In this document: positions 35,241-43,800 of the stretch, piece by piece
Position numbering within the stretch: position 1 is the first letter of the stretch
Layout: each line of letters starts with the position of its first letter
Assembly (NCBI RefSeq): GCF_000374305.1
Contig: NZ_KB894099.1
Coordinates: 62,001 to 126,000 of the forward strand
Origin: Actinomadura flavalba DSM 45200
GTDB lineage: Bacteria; Actinomycetota; Actinomycetes; Streptosporangiales; Streptosporangiaceae
Direction: 5' to 3'
Length of the DNA stretch: 64,000 nt
Made by a program: the position numbers and the translations under genes
The notes under the pieces: generated by a model
Databases searched by the model: none
The model's input: the letters and a program-made list of their open reading frames with translations, nothing else
Told to the model about the DNA's origin: nothing

Positions 35241-36037
35241 CGCTGTGGACCCGCGCGGACGACGACGGCGTCGCCGTCCTCACGTACCGCAACCCGCCCC
35301 GCAACTTCCTCACCTTCGCCGCGCTCGCCGAACTCGACGCCGTCCTGGCCGAACTGGCGGAGGCCCCGGACGTGCGGGTCGTCGTGCTGACGAGCGGCGT
35401 CGCGGGGTACTTCGTCGCGCACGCGGACCTGGACGAACTGGCCGAACTGTCCCGTGGCCCGGTGCCCCGCGCGAAGGCGTGGTACACCGCGATGCGGCGG
35501 GCCGAGACGATCCCGCAACCCGTCATCGCGGCGATCAGCGGCCAGGCGTGGGGCGGTGGCCTGGAACTGTCGCTCGCCTGCACGCTGCGCTGGGCCGCGT
35601 CGGACGCGCACTTCAGCCTCCCCGAGACCGCGCTCGGCATCATCCCCGGCGCGGGCGGCACCCAGCGCCTGGCGCGGCTGATCGGGACCGGACGGGCCGC
35701 CGACCTCGTCCTGACCGGTGACGTCCTCACCGCCGACCGGGCCCACGCGCTGGGCGTCGTCGAACGCGTCCTGCCCGCCGAGGACTTCACCGCCCACGTC
35801 CTGCGCCTGGCCCGCCGGATCGCGTCCCGGCCCGCCCCGGCCCTGGCCGCCGCGAAACGCGCCCTCCTCGACGGCACCCGCCTCCCCGTCGCGGAGGGCC
35901 TGCGCCTGGAGGCCGCCCTCTTCGCCGAGACCCTGTCCACCCCCGAGTCGGCCGCCCTCCAGGCAACGGCCCGCGACCGCTACGCCCGAGCCGCCGACCA
36001 CGAACGCGTCACGCTGGACGACCTCACCCCGGCGTGA
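35237..36037 (+). CDS. Enoyl-CoA hydratase/isomerase
   Basis: 266 aa crotonase with a complete hydratase site: AAISGQAWGGGLELSLACTLRWA (first Glu in GLEL) and FSLPETALGIIPGAGGTQRL (second Glu in PE). The N-terminal oxyanion segment is FVAHADLDELAEL. In contrast to the operon's other crotonase it should hydrate enoyl-CoA. It is the last gene of the operon, and its stop overlaps the convergent serine-hydrolase gene by 14 bp. Confidence 0.88.
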   Translation: MTLWTRADDDGVAVLTYRNPPRNFLTFAALAELDAVLAELAEAPDVRVVVLTSGVAGYFVAHADLDELAELSRGPVPRAKAWYTAMRRAETIPQPVIAAISGQAWGGGLELSLACTLRWAASDAHFSLPETALGIIPGAGGTQRLARLIGTGRAADLVLTGDVLTADRAHALGVVERVLPAEDFTAHVLRLARRIASRPAPALAAAKRALLDGTRLPVAEGLRLEAALFAETLSTPESAALQATARDRYARAADHERVTLDDLTPA

Positions 36038-37124
36038 GCGCGCCCGCGCGGGTGCGGGCGATCTCGGCGGCGATGGCGCGCAGGGCCGGGAGGGAGTCGG
36101 CCTCGTTGAGGCTGTAGAGGGTGTTCTTCACGACGACGGCGCGGTGCTTGCGGGAGACGTAGATGCGCTGGCCGCCGAGGCCGTTGGCGAAGAAGCCGTC
36201 GTCGCCGTCGATCCACCACTGGAACCCGTACCGGGGCGACGTGGACGGGCTGACGGACGCGTCCACCCACGCGCGCGGGACGACCTGGCGCCCGCCGGCC
36301 CGGCCGCCGTTGAGGTACAGCAGCCCGAACCGGGCGAAGTCGCGCGCGGTGGCGTAGAAGCAGCAGTAGCCGAGCGCGTTGCCCCGCGAGTCGTTGCCGA
36401 CGTAGGCCGTGGACTCCATCCCGGCGGGCCGCCACAGCTTCTCCTGCACGTACCGGTGGTACGGCGTCCCGGTCGCCCGCGCCAGGACGAGCGCGAGCAC
36501 GGCGGTGTCCACGCTGTTGTAGTTGAACCTGCTACCCGGCTCCCACCCGCGCTTGAGCTGCGAGGCCAGCGACGTGGTCGGCACACCGAGGCTGGCGAGC
36601 ACGTGCAGCGGGATGTTGTCGACCTGGTCGTTCCACGTGTGCCCGGACGACATCCCGAGCAGGTTCCGCACCGTCACGTCGGCGTACGTCGTGGCCGCCA
36701 GCTCCGGCACGTACGCGCGGACCGGATCGTCGATCGACCGGATCTTCCCCTCGCCCACCGCGATGCCGATGACGGCCGAGGTGAACGACTTGCCCATCGA
36801 CCACGACTGGAACAGCGTCGTCCGGTCGGCGGCCGCGTACCGTTCGGCGACGACCTGGTCCCCGTCCAGCGCGACGAACCCCTGCGTGGCGGTCCGCGCG
36901 AGGAACTCGTCCAGATTCCGCGTCCGCCCGTCGAGCGTGTACCGCACGTCCAGCGCACGCGGCGCGTCCCTGAGCACCACCGGCGCCCCGGACGGCAACA
37001 GCGCGTCGAAGTTCGGCAACTGCAACGCCATGACCCCGGGCGGCGGCGCCTCCGCGGCCTGCGCGGGCACCGCCCCGGCCAGCAGCGGAAGGGCGACGGC
37101 GAGAGCGGCGAGACTGCGGCGCAT
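36024..37124 (-). CDS. Secreted serine hydrolase, beta-lactamase/6-aminohexanoate-dimer-hydrolase family
   Basis: 366 aa from ATG 37124, which starts a signal peptide (MRRSLAALAVALPLLAGAVPAQAA, cleavage about 24/25); the longer frame to 37214 lacks one. The SxxK catalytic pair is Ser109-Met-Gly-Lys112, and the tyrosine motif is Tyr202 in FNYNS. NLLGMSSGHTWND and GYCCFYATARDFARFGLLYL are typical of NylB'/EstB-type enzymes. Substrates could be esters, amide oligomers or D-peptides. It could act on extracellular polymers, but nothing links it to the island. Confidence 0.85.
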   Translation of the reverse strand: MRRSLAALAVALPLLAGAVPAQAAEAPPPGVMALQLPNFDALLPSGAPVVLRDAPRALDVRYTLDGRTRNLDEFLARTATQGFVALDGDQVVAERYAAADRTTLFQSWSMGKSFTSAVIGIAVGEGKIRSIDDPVRAYVPELAATTYADVTVRNLLGMSSGHTWNDQVDNIPLHVLASLGVPTTSLASQLKRGWEPGSRFNYNSVDTAVLALVLARATGTPYHRYVQEKLWRPAGMESTAYVGNDSRGNALGYCCFYATARDFARFGLLYLNGGRAGGRQVVPRAWVDASVSPSTSPRYGFQWWIDGDDGFFANGLGGQRIYVSRKHRAVVVKNTLYSLNEADSLPALRAIAAEIARTRAGALTPG

Positions 37125-37266
37125 GGGGGCTCCGAACTGAACCGCCGTGACCGGTGACACGACGTGCCGCGTGAACCCTAACGGCGCCTTGACGGGAAGT
37201 GTCGCCGTTCGCACGAATTGCGAAGAATCCGAGCATGACGCACGCTGCGATCAGCGGGAGTCCGGC

Positions 37267-37301
37267 GCCGGGGCTCCGGGTGTCCGGGCCGGAGCCCCGG
37301 C
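37267..37301 (-). terminator. Strong terminator after gpmA
   Basis: GCCGGGGCTCCGG (37267-37279) pairs perfectly with CCGGAGCCCCGGC (37289-37301), 13 bp with a 9-nt loop. It starts six bases past the gpmA stop on the minus strand. Confidence 0.75.
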
Positions 37302-37306
37302 GGGGG

Positions 37307-38056
37307 TTACTTCTTCTTGCCCTGGTTGGCCACGGCTTCGGCGGCGGCCTTGGCGGCGGCCGGGTCGAGGTAGTCGCCGCCGCGCTTGAGGGGGGCGAAG
37401 TCGTCGTCCAGCTCGTAGACGAGCGGGATGCCGGTCGGGATGTTGAGGCCCGCGATGTCGTCGTCGGAGATGCCGTCGAGGTGCTTGACGAGGGCGCGCA
37501 GGGAGTTGCCGTGCGCGGCGATCAGCACCGTGTGGCCCGCGGCGAGGTCGGGAACGACCGAGTCGTACCAGTACGGGAGCATGCGGTCGATGACGTCGGC
37601 CAGGCACTCGGTGCGCGGGATCAGCTCCGACGGCAGCGACGCGTAGCGCAGGTCGTTGACCTGGGACAGCGGGTCGTCGTCCTTGATGGGAGGCGGCGGG
37701 ACGTCGAACGAGCGGCGCCAGATCTTGAACTGGTCCTCGCCGAACTCCTCGCGGGTCTGCGCCTTGTTCTTGCCCTGGAGCGCGCCGTAGTGGCGCTCGT
37801 TCAGGCGCCACGAGCGGCGCACCTGAATCCAGGACAGGTCGGCCACGTCCAGCGCGATCTCCGCCGTGCGGATGGCGCGCTTCAGCAGGGACGTGTGGAC
37901 GACGTCCGGCGTGATGTTCGCGTCGAGCAGCAGGTCGCCGCCGCGCGTCGCCTCGCTCTCGCCCTTCGCCGACAGGTCCACGTCCACCCAGCCGGTGAAC
38001 AGGCCCTCCGCGTTCCACACACTCTCGCCATGCCGCAGCAGTACCAAGGTCGCCAT
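37307..38056 (-). CDS. gpmA: 2,3-bisphosphoglycerate-dependent phosphoglycerate mutase
   Basis: 249 aa. Interconverts 3- and 2-phosphoglycerate through a phosphohistidine. The catalytic RHGES motif has His9, and the second His is in IAAHGNSLRALVKHL. RSWRLNERHYGALQGKNK is the canonical substrate-loop sequence. The ATG at 38056 gives the family N-terminus MATLVLLRHGES; the open frame extends further without support. It follows the YbjN gene by 35 bp, an arrangement conserved next to mshA in actinobacteria. It ends in a KKK tail and a strong terminator. Confidence 0.95.
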   Translation of the reverse strand: MATLVLLRHGESVWNAEGLFTGWVDVDLSAKGESEATRGGDLLLDANITPDVVHTSLLKRAIRTAEIALDVADLSWIQVRRSWRLNERHYGALQGKNKAQTREEFGEDQFKIWRRSFDVPPPPIKDDDPLSQVNDLRYASLPSELIPRTECLADVIDRMLPYWYDSVVPDLAAGHTVLIAAHGNSLRALVKHLDGISDDDIAGLNIPTGIPLVYELDDDFAPLKRGGDYLDPAAAKAAAEAVANQGKKK

Positions 38057-38091
38057 GCCGCAGAGCTTACCGGCGGGGCCGCGCGCGCCTC

Positions 38092-38595
38092 TCAGCGGTT
38101 GGCGGGGTCCGCGAAGCTCGCGAAAGCCTGGAGGTTCCGGAGGCTCTCGCCGCGCTTGACGCGCCAGTCCCACTCCTTCTGGATGGAGCTCTTGAAGCCG
38201 CGTTCCAGGGCCTTGTCGAAGTTCTCGTCGGAGTAGGTGAGGACGCAGCCGAGGAGGCGGTCGATCTCGTCGGCGGTGATCGACTCCAGGGAGACGCGGC
38301 CGACGAGGTAGACGTCACCGACCTCGTCCAGCGTGAACGCGACGCCGTACTGGCGGCCGTTGCGCTCCAGCAGGAACCGGTAGAAGTCGGCGTGGTTCTC
38401 GTCGGGACGGCGGCAGAAGAACGCCTCGATGTGCAGGCTGTGGTCACCGACGATGAGCCAGGTCATCGTCGCGAGCTTGCGCTCGCCGGGCAGCTTGACG
38501 AAGAACGCGCCGTCGCGCGGCCGGTCGAACTCCAGCTCCGCGGCGCGCAGCGTCTCCTCGATGGTCGCGACGATCTCACCGGACGAGCGGGTCAT
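38092..38595 (-). CDS. YbjN-domain protein
   Basis: 167 aa with the YbjN/T3SS-chaperone-like fold: FFVKLPGERKLATMTWLIVGDHSLHIEAFFCRRPDEN stretch (about 31-67), FYRFLLERNGRQYGVAF and VYLVGRVSLESIT. The start ATG shares an ATGA overlap with the mshA stop, and GGAGGTGA lies upstream. The position between mshA and gpmA is conserved in actinobacteria. The molecular role is not established. Confidence 0.88.
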   Translation of the reverse strand: MTRSSGEIVATIEETLRAAELEFDRPRDGAFFVKLPGERKLATMTWLIVGDHSLHIEAFFCRRPDENHADFYRFLLERNGRQYGVAFTLDEVGDVYLVGRVSLESITADEIDRLLGCVLTYSDENFDKALERGFKSSIQKEWDWRVKRGESLRNLQAFASFADPANR

Positions 38596-39881
38596 GCGGT
38601 CACCTCCGCGGCGACGTGGGCGGGCGTGCGGGCGTTGACCGCACCGGTATACACCTGGAGCAGCCGGTCGACGGTGGCGTCCCAGCCGAACGACTGCGCG
38701 TGTCGGCGGGCGCCGCGCGCCAGCCGGGCGCGGCGGGACGGGTCGGCGGCGAGGCCGCGCAGGACGGCGGCGTAGTCGGCCGGGTCGTGGCCCCGGACGA
38801 GGACGCCGCTCTCCCCGTCGCGGACGGCGGTGCGCAGCCCCCCGACCGAGGCGGCGACGACGGGCGTCCCGCACGCCTGCGACTCGACGGCGACCAGGCC
38901 GAACGACTCGTTGTGCGAGGGGACGACGGTGACGTCGGCGGCGCGGTACCAGTCGGCCAGCTCGCCCTGCGGGCAGGGCGGCTCGAACCGGACGACGTCG
39001 GAGATGCCGAGTTCGGCGGCGAGGCGTTGCAGGCCCTCGGGACGGGACCGTCCGCTGCCGGACGGGCCGCCGACGACGGCGACGACGAGCCGGGACCGCA
39101 GCGCCGGGTCGTCGCGGAGCATGCGGGCGGCGGCGCGCAGCAGGACGTCCGGTGCCTTGAGGGGCTGGATGCGTCCGACGAAGAGCAGCACGTAGGCGTC
39201 GCGGGGCAGGCCGAGGCGGCGGCGCGCGGGACGCAGCGTCAGCGGCGACTCCGGGGCGAACCGGGACAGGTCGACGCCGGGGTTGACGGTGGTGACGCGG
39301 GCGGGGTCGGCGCCGTACAGCTCGACGAGGTCGCGGGCCTCCTCGGCGGTGTTGGCGACGAGCCGGTCGGACGAGTCGACCACCTGTTCCTCACCGAGGA
39401 CGCGGGCGGCCGGTTCGGGCTTGTCGCCCTCGGCCAGCGCGGCGTTCTTCACCTTCGCGAGCGTGTGCATCGAGTGGACGAGCGGCACGCCCCAGCGCGT
39501 CTTGGCGGCCCATCCTGGCTGGCCGGACAGCCAGTAGTGCGAGTGCAGCAGGTCGTAGTGGCCGGGGTCGAAGGACGCCTCGGTGCGCAGCACGCCGGAG
39601 GTGAAACCGCAGAGCTGGCGGGGCAGCTCGCCCTTGTCCAGCTCCTCGAACGGACCGGCGACGACGTGCCGGACGAGCACTCCGGGGGCCATCTCCACCA
39701 CCGGCGGCAGCGCGCGCGACGTGGCGCGGGTGAAGATGTCCACGGCCACGCCCCGCGCCGCGAGGCGCTTGGCCGTCTCGACGATGAGCACGTTCATGCC
39801 ACCCGCGTCGCCCGTCCCGGGCTGGTCCAGCGGGGACGTGTGCACGCTGATCGTCGCGATCCGGCCGATCCGACCCGACAC
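38592..39881 (-). CDS. mshA: D-inositol-3-phosphate glycosyltransferase MshA (mycothiol synthesis)
   Basis: 429 aa GT4-family enzyme that adds GlcNAc from UDP-GlcNAc to inositol 3-phosphate, the first step of mycothiol synthesis. The N-terminal ATISVHTSPLDQPGTGDAGGMNV glycine loop spans about 9-31. LHSHYWLSG, VHSMHTLAKVKN and the C-terminal nucleotide-sugar motif VPSHNESFGLVAVESQACGTPVV region identify it. GTG 39881 is preferred because GGAGGT lies 8 nt upstream. It marks the host as an actinomycete. Confidence 0.93.
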   Translation of the reverse strand: MSGRIGRIATISVHTSPLDQPGTGDAGGMNVLIVETAKRLAARGVAVDIFTRATSRALPPVVEMAPGVLVRHVVAGPFEELDKGELPRQLCGFTSGVLRTEASFDPGHYDLLHSHYWLSGQPGWAAKTRWGVPLVHSMHTLAKVKNAALAEGDKPEPAARVLGEEQVVDSSDRLVANTAEEARDLVELYGADPARVTTVNPGVDLSRFAPESPLTLRPARRRLGLPRDAYVLLFVGRIQPLKAPDVLLRAAARMLRDDPALRSRLVVAVVGGPSGSGRSRPEGLQRLAAELGISDVVRFEPPCPQGELADWYRAADVTVVPSHNESFGLVAVESQACGTPVVAASVGGLRTAVRDGESGVLVRGHDPADYAAVLRGLAADPSRRARLARGARRHAQSFGWDATVDRLLQVYTGAVNARTPAHVAAEVTA

Positions 39882-39984
39882 CAGGCACCACCTCCGACTG
39901 TGCAACCTATCCGTGGCTTGCGGTGTTCCCGCACGCAGGGCGTCAACCATCGGCGGTCCCGGGCGACCTGGAAAGCTGGCCCCC

Positions 39985-40743
39985 ATGCGTAAAACTGCGG
40001 TAGTGACGGGTGCGAGCAGCGGTATCGGCGCGGCGACGGCCCGGCGGCTGGCGGCGGAGGGTTTCCACGTGGTGCTGGCGGCGCGGCGGCGGGACCGGCT
40101 GGACGCCCTCGCCGAGGAGATCACCGGGTCGGTGCCGGGGGCGGGGAAGGTCGCGGCGGTGACGCTGGACGTGACGGACCAGGCGTCCGTGGACGCGCTG
40201 GCGGCGGCCGTCGGGACGTGTCACGTGCTGGTGAACAACGCGGGCGGCGCGGTCGGCCTGGAACCGGTGGCCGAGGCCGACCCGGCCGACTGGCGGACGA
40301 TGTACGAGACGAACGTGCTCGGGCTGCTGCGGGTGACGAAGGCGCTGCTGCCGAAGCTGGCCGGGAGCGGGGCGGGGCACGTGGTCAACATCACGAGCAT
40401 CGCCGGGCACGTGCCGTACGAGGGCGGTGCGGGGTACAACGCGGCGAAATCAGCCGCCGTGGCGGTGAACGAGGTGCTCCGGCTGGAGCTGGTGGCCGAG
40501 CCGGTGCGGGTGACCGAGGTGGCGCCGGGGCTGGTCAGGACCGACGAGTTCAGCCTGGTGCGCTTCAAGGGCGACGCCGAGAAGGCCGAGGCGCCGTACC
40601 GGGGCGTCCCGGACCCCCTCGTCGCGGAGGACGTCGCGGACTGCGTCGCCTGGGCCGTCACGCGGCCCGAGCACGTCAACATCGACCGCATCGACGTGCA
40701 GCCCCGCGTCCAGGCGACGCCGTACAAACTGCACCGCGTCTGA
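39985..40743 (+). CDS. Short-chain dehydrogenase/reductase near mshA
   Basis: 252 aa classical SDR: TGASSGIGAATA, NNAG, Ser in VNITSIAGHVP and YxxxK in AGYNAAKSA. Arg residues after the second strand (LAARRRDRLDAL) suggest NADP(H). The C-terminal VNIDRIDVQPRVQA is typical of the YdfG/serine-dehydrogenase-like subgroup. It is divergent from mshA, a common actinobacterial neighbour arrangement. The substrate is unknown. Confidence 0.88.
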   Translation: MRKTAVVTGASSGIGAATARRLAAEGFHVVLAARRRDRLDALAEEITGSVPGAGKVAAVTLDVTDQASVDALAAAVGTCHVLVNNAGGAVGLEPVAEADPADWRTMYETNVLGLLRVTKALLPKLAGSGAGHVVNITSIAGHVPYEGGAGYNAAKSAAVAVNEVLRLELVAEPVRVTEVAPGLVRTDEFSLVRFKGDAEKAEAPYRGVPDPLVAEDVADCVAWAVTRPEHVNIDRIDVQPRVQATPYKLHRV

Positions 40744-40857
40744 AACGCGTCAGCGGGCGCGGTCGTAGGTCTGCGGCTGGCGGAGCGCGGCGAGGAGTGC
40801 GTCCATCCGGGCATTCGCGGGTACGACCCCCGGTGACGTGAGCATCGGGGGGTTCTC

Positions 40858-42954
40858 ATGGCGGTGGCGGTGGCGTTGCGGGACGCGCGCATGGCGATGG
40901 AGACCGTGGGCGGCAAGGCGCGCGACCTCGCGCGGATCGCCGCCGGCGGGCTGCCGGTGCCGGACGGGTTCGTCGTGACGACGGACGCCTACCGCGACTA
41001 CGTGGCGCGCGCCGGGATCGGCGACGCGATCCTCGCCGCCGTCGCCGACCACGCGCCCGCCGAGGCCGAACGGCGGATCGCCGCGCTGTTCGAGCGGCAC
41101 GAGCAGCACACCGACGTCGCGGGCCCGATCCGCTGGGCGTACGCGGCGCTCGGCGACCGGGACCATCCCGTCGCCGTGCGGGCGTCCGCGCCCGACCACG
41201 GCATCCGGGTCTCCGGACTGCACCGGACGGAGCTGGGCGTCCGGCAGGAGGCCGCCGTGCTGCGGGCGATCCGCCGGGTGTGGGCGTCGCTGTGGTCGGC
41301 CGGGGCGATCGCGCACCGGGAACGGCTCGGGATCGCGCACCGGGACGCGGCGCTCGCCGTCCTCGTGCAGACGATGGTGGCGGCGCGGACGTCCGGGACG
41401 CTCGCGGCGTCGGCGCCCGCCGAGATCGCGGTGCGGGCGGCGCGCGGGGACGGCGAGCCCGAGGTGACCGTCGTCGAGCGGGCCACCGGGCGGACGCTCG
41501 GCCGCCGCTCCCCCGGCGAGCCCGTGCTGACGGCGGAGCAGGCCGGGGAGCTGGCCCGGCTCGGGAGCCGCGTCGAGGAGCTGTACGGGCGTCCCGTCGC
41601 GGTCGAGTGGGCGCGGGACGACCGGCCGTGGCTGCTCGGCGCGGCGGCGGTGCGGCTCGGCGCGGAGACCGAGACGTGGAACGACGGGCTCGGCCGCGAC
41701 GACGTCTGGACGAACGAGGGCGTCGCCGGGGCCGTGCCGGACGTCATGACGCCCGCGACGTGGTCACTGGTGCAGATCTTCATGAACGCGGCGATGCCGA
41801 TGATGTCGGTGCCCGGTTTCCGGGCGTACGGGCGGATCGGCGGGCGCGCGTACCGGAATATGAGCGTCGGCCGGGCGCTCGCCCGGGCGTTCCCGGGCGC
41901 GACGCGGCTCGGCTCGGCGGAGCGGGTGTTCGGGCGGGTTCCGGCGGGCGTCGAGGTGCGGCCCGCGCCGCTGCCGCGCCGGGACGTGCTGCGGGCGCTG
42001 CTGCCGGTCGCCGCGCGGACGGCGGCGCGGGTCGCGTACGACCGGCGGCGGCTGCCGGACTTCCTCGCCGGGTCGCCGGGCCGGGCGGCGGCGCTGCGGG
42101 CCCGCGTCGACCGCACGTCGACCGGGTCGGGCCTGATCGACGTCTGGCACGAGGCGGTGCTGCCGTACGTGCTGGAGGCGTCGCGGATGGTCGCGGCGGC
42201 GGCGCGCGCGGACGGCGACACCCGCGCCGAGCTGCACGGGGAGCTGGCCGGGCTCGTCGGGGCGGACGACGCCGACGCGTTGCTCACCGGGCTGTGCTCG
42301 CCGAAGGGCGCGTCGCTCGATCCGGCCACCGCGTACGCCCGGTACGCGCGCGGCGACGTGGACCGCGCCGACTACGTCCTGGCGTGGGGGCACCGGGGCG
42401 CGGCGGAGTTCGAGCTGGCCGCGCCCCGTCCCGCCGAGGACCCGAACTGGCCCGCCGCGCCGGAGCCGGACGCGGCCGGGCGGCTGGACGAGCGCGAAGC
42501 GGCGCGCGCCGAGGCGTGGCGGCGTTTCCACGCGCGCAAGCCCGGCCACGCCGACCGGATGCGGGCCAAGGTGGCGCATTGGGCGCGGGACGCGTTCCGC
42601 CGCGAGGCCGCCCGGTCCGAGGTGGTCCGGGCGTTCTGGGTGGTGCGGACGTTCGTGCTGCGCGCCGGGGAGCTGACCGGCCACGGCGGCGACCTGTTCC
42701 TGCTCGCGCTGGACGAACTCCTCGCCGTCCTGGACGGCGAGCACGCCCCGCTGACGCGGGTCGACGTCCGCCGCCGCACCTACGACCGCTACCGCGTCCT
42801 CCCCGCCTACCCGACGACGATCCAAGGCCCCTTCGACCCCTTCCTCTGGGCCGCCGACCCCACCCGCCGCACCGACCACCACGACGCCCGCCACCCGTCC
42901 CCGCCCGCCGAGCCGGTCGTCAGCGCGGGGCCACGGTTGGCCATGGGACGGTGA
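40858..42954 (+). CDS. PEP-synthase/rifampin-phosphotransferase-like protein lacking the swivelling His domain
   Basis: 698 aa. The N-terminal pyruvate-phosphate-dikinase ATP-grasp part (VGGKARDLARIAAGGLPVPDGFVVTT, about 17-42) is recognisable. Its central nucleotide loop is degenerate, though: VRASAPDHGIRVSGLHRTEL where relatives have a VRSSATAEDL-type motif. The middle (TPATWSLVQIFMNAAMP, FWVVRTFVLRAGELTGHGGDLFLLALDEL) matches the linker domain of PEP-utilising enzymes. The protein ends where the phosphohistidine domain (TxxGGxTSHAA) should begin, so the usual phosphate relay cannot operate. Its C-terminus overlaps the convergent methyltransferase gene by 35 bp. Confidence 0.75.
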   Translation: MAVAVALRDARMAMETVGGKARDLARIAAGGLPVPDGFVVTTDAYRDYVARAGIGDAILAAVADHAPAEAERRIAALFERHEQHTDVAGPIRWAYAALGDRDHPVAVRASAPDHGIRVSGLHRTELGVRQEAAVLRAIRRVWASLWSAGAIAHRERLGIAHRDAALAVLVQTMVAARTSGTLAASAPAEIAVRAARGDGEPEVTVVERATGRTLGRRSPGEPVLTAEQAGELARLGSRVEELYGRPVAVEWARDDRPWLLGAAAVRLGAETETWNDGLGRDDVWTNEGVAGAVPDVMTPATWSLVQIFMNAAMPMMSVPGFRAYGRIGGRAYRNMSVGRALARAFPGATRLGSAERVFGRVPAGVEVRPAPLPRRDVLRALLPVAARTAARVAYDRRRLPDFLAGSPGRAAALRARVDRTSTGSGLIDVWHEAVLPYVLEASRMVAAAARADGDTRAELHGELAGLVGADDADALLTGLCSPKGASLDPATAYARYARGDVDRADYVLAWGHRGAAEFELAAPRPAEDPNWPAAPEPDAAGRLDEREAARAEAWRRFHARKPGHADRMRAKVAHWARDAFRREAARSEVVRAFWVVRTFVLRAGELTGHGGDLFLLALDELLAVLDGEHAPLTRVDVRRRTYDRYRVLPAYPTTIQGPFDPFLWAADPTRRTDHHDARHPSPPAEPVVSAGPRLAMGR

Positions 42955-43732
42955 TTTCGCCGAGGCGCCAGCGGGGGTGGGCTCCGTGGGGTGGGTGGGT
43001 GTGGACGGGGTGGGTGGTGGCGAGGAGGCGGACCGCCGCGATCCAGTGGGAGCGGGGGCCGAAGGCCGAGTAGGGGGACGTGGTGGCCCAGGCGTGGTCG
43101 AAGGCCGTGAGGAAGGCGTGAATCCTCTCGCCGGGGACGTTGCGGTGGATCAGGGTCTTGGGGAGGCGTTCGGCCAGGTCGGACGGGCGCTCCAGGGTCG
43201 GGAGGTGCGCGGCCAGGGTGAGGGTGCGGGGGCCTTCGGGGCCGAGGGTGGTCCAGGTAGCGCGGCGGCCGATCTCGTCGCAGGTGCCCTCGACCAGGAC
43301 GCCCGCCGGGTGCAGCCGCGCGCGGAGGCCGTCCCACGCCCGCCAGGCGGCGGGCTCGTCGTACTGGCGCAGGACGTTCAGGGCGCGGATCAGGACGGGC
43401 GGACGGTCCACCGGCAGCTCGAAGCCGCCGCGCCGGAACGTCAGCCCCGGTCGCGGGTGGGCGGCCAGGTGGGCGACGCCGCGCGCCACGCGGTCGGGGT
43501 CGATCTCGATGCCGGTGACGTCCAGGTCGGGCGAAACGGCCCGTAGCCGCTCGTACAGCTCGACCGTGGTGATCGGGGACGCCCCGTAGCCGAGGTCCAC
43601 GGCGAGCGGGCCGGGGACGGCGCGCAGGGCCTGCCGCTGGGTGGCGGCGATCCAGCGGTCGATACGGCGCAGGCGGTTGGGGGCGGTGGTACCGCGGGTG
43701 ATCTCGCCCTGCGGTCGCTGCGTGCGGGTCAT
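42920..43732 (-). CDS. Class I SAM-dependent methyltransferase-like protein
   Basis: 270 aa with a Rossmann core: AVDLGYGASPITTVELYERL as motif I (about 44-63), VTGIEIDPDRV as the SAM-ribose acidic strand, and LIRALNVLRQYDEPAAW near motif IV. The C-terminal part (TLGPEGPRTLTLAAHL, IHRNVPGERIHAFL) is less conserved. The substrate is unknown. It is divergent from an acyl-CoA synthetase gene with a 68-bp promoter region. Confidence 0.75.
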   Translation of the reverse strand: MTRTQRPQGEITRGTTAPNRLRRIDRWIAATQRQALRAVPGPLAVDLGYGASPITTVELYERLRAVSPDLDVTGIEIDPDRVARGVAHLAAHPRPGLTFRRGGFELPVDRPPVLIRALNVLRQYDEPAAWRAWDGLRARLHPAGVLVEGTCDEIGRRATWTTLGPEGPRTLTLAAHLPTLERPSDLAERLPKTLIHRNVPGERIHAFLTAFDHAWATTSPYSAFGPRSHWIAAVRLLATTHPVHTHPPHGAHPRWRLGEITVPWPTVAPR

Positions 43733-43800
43733 GACCCCTCCAGCGTAGTGATAAGTGTTCAGTTACGGTGGGGGCCGGACACCGTCGCCGAGGAGCGCCG

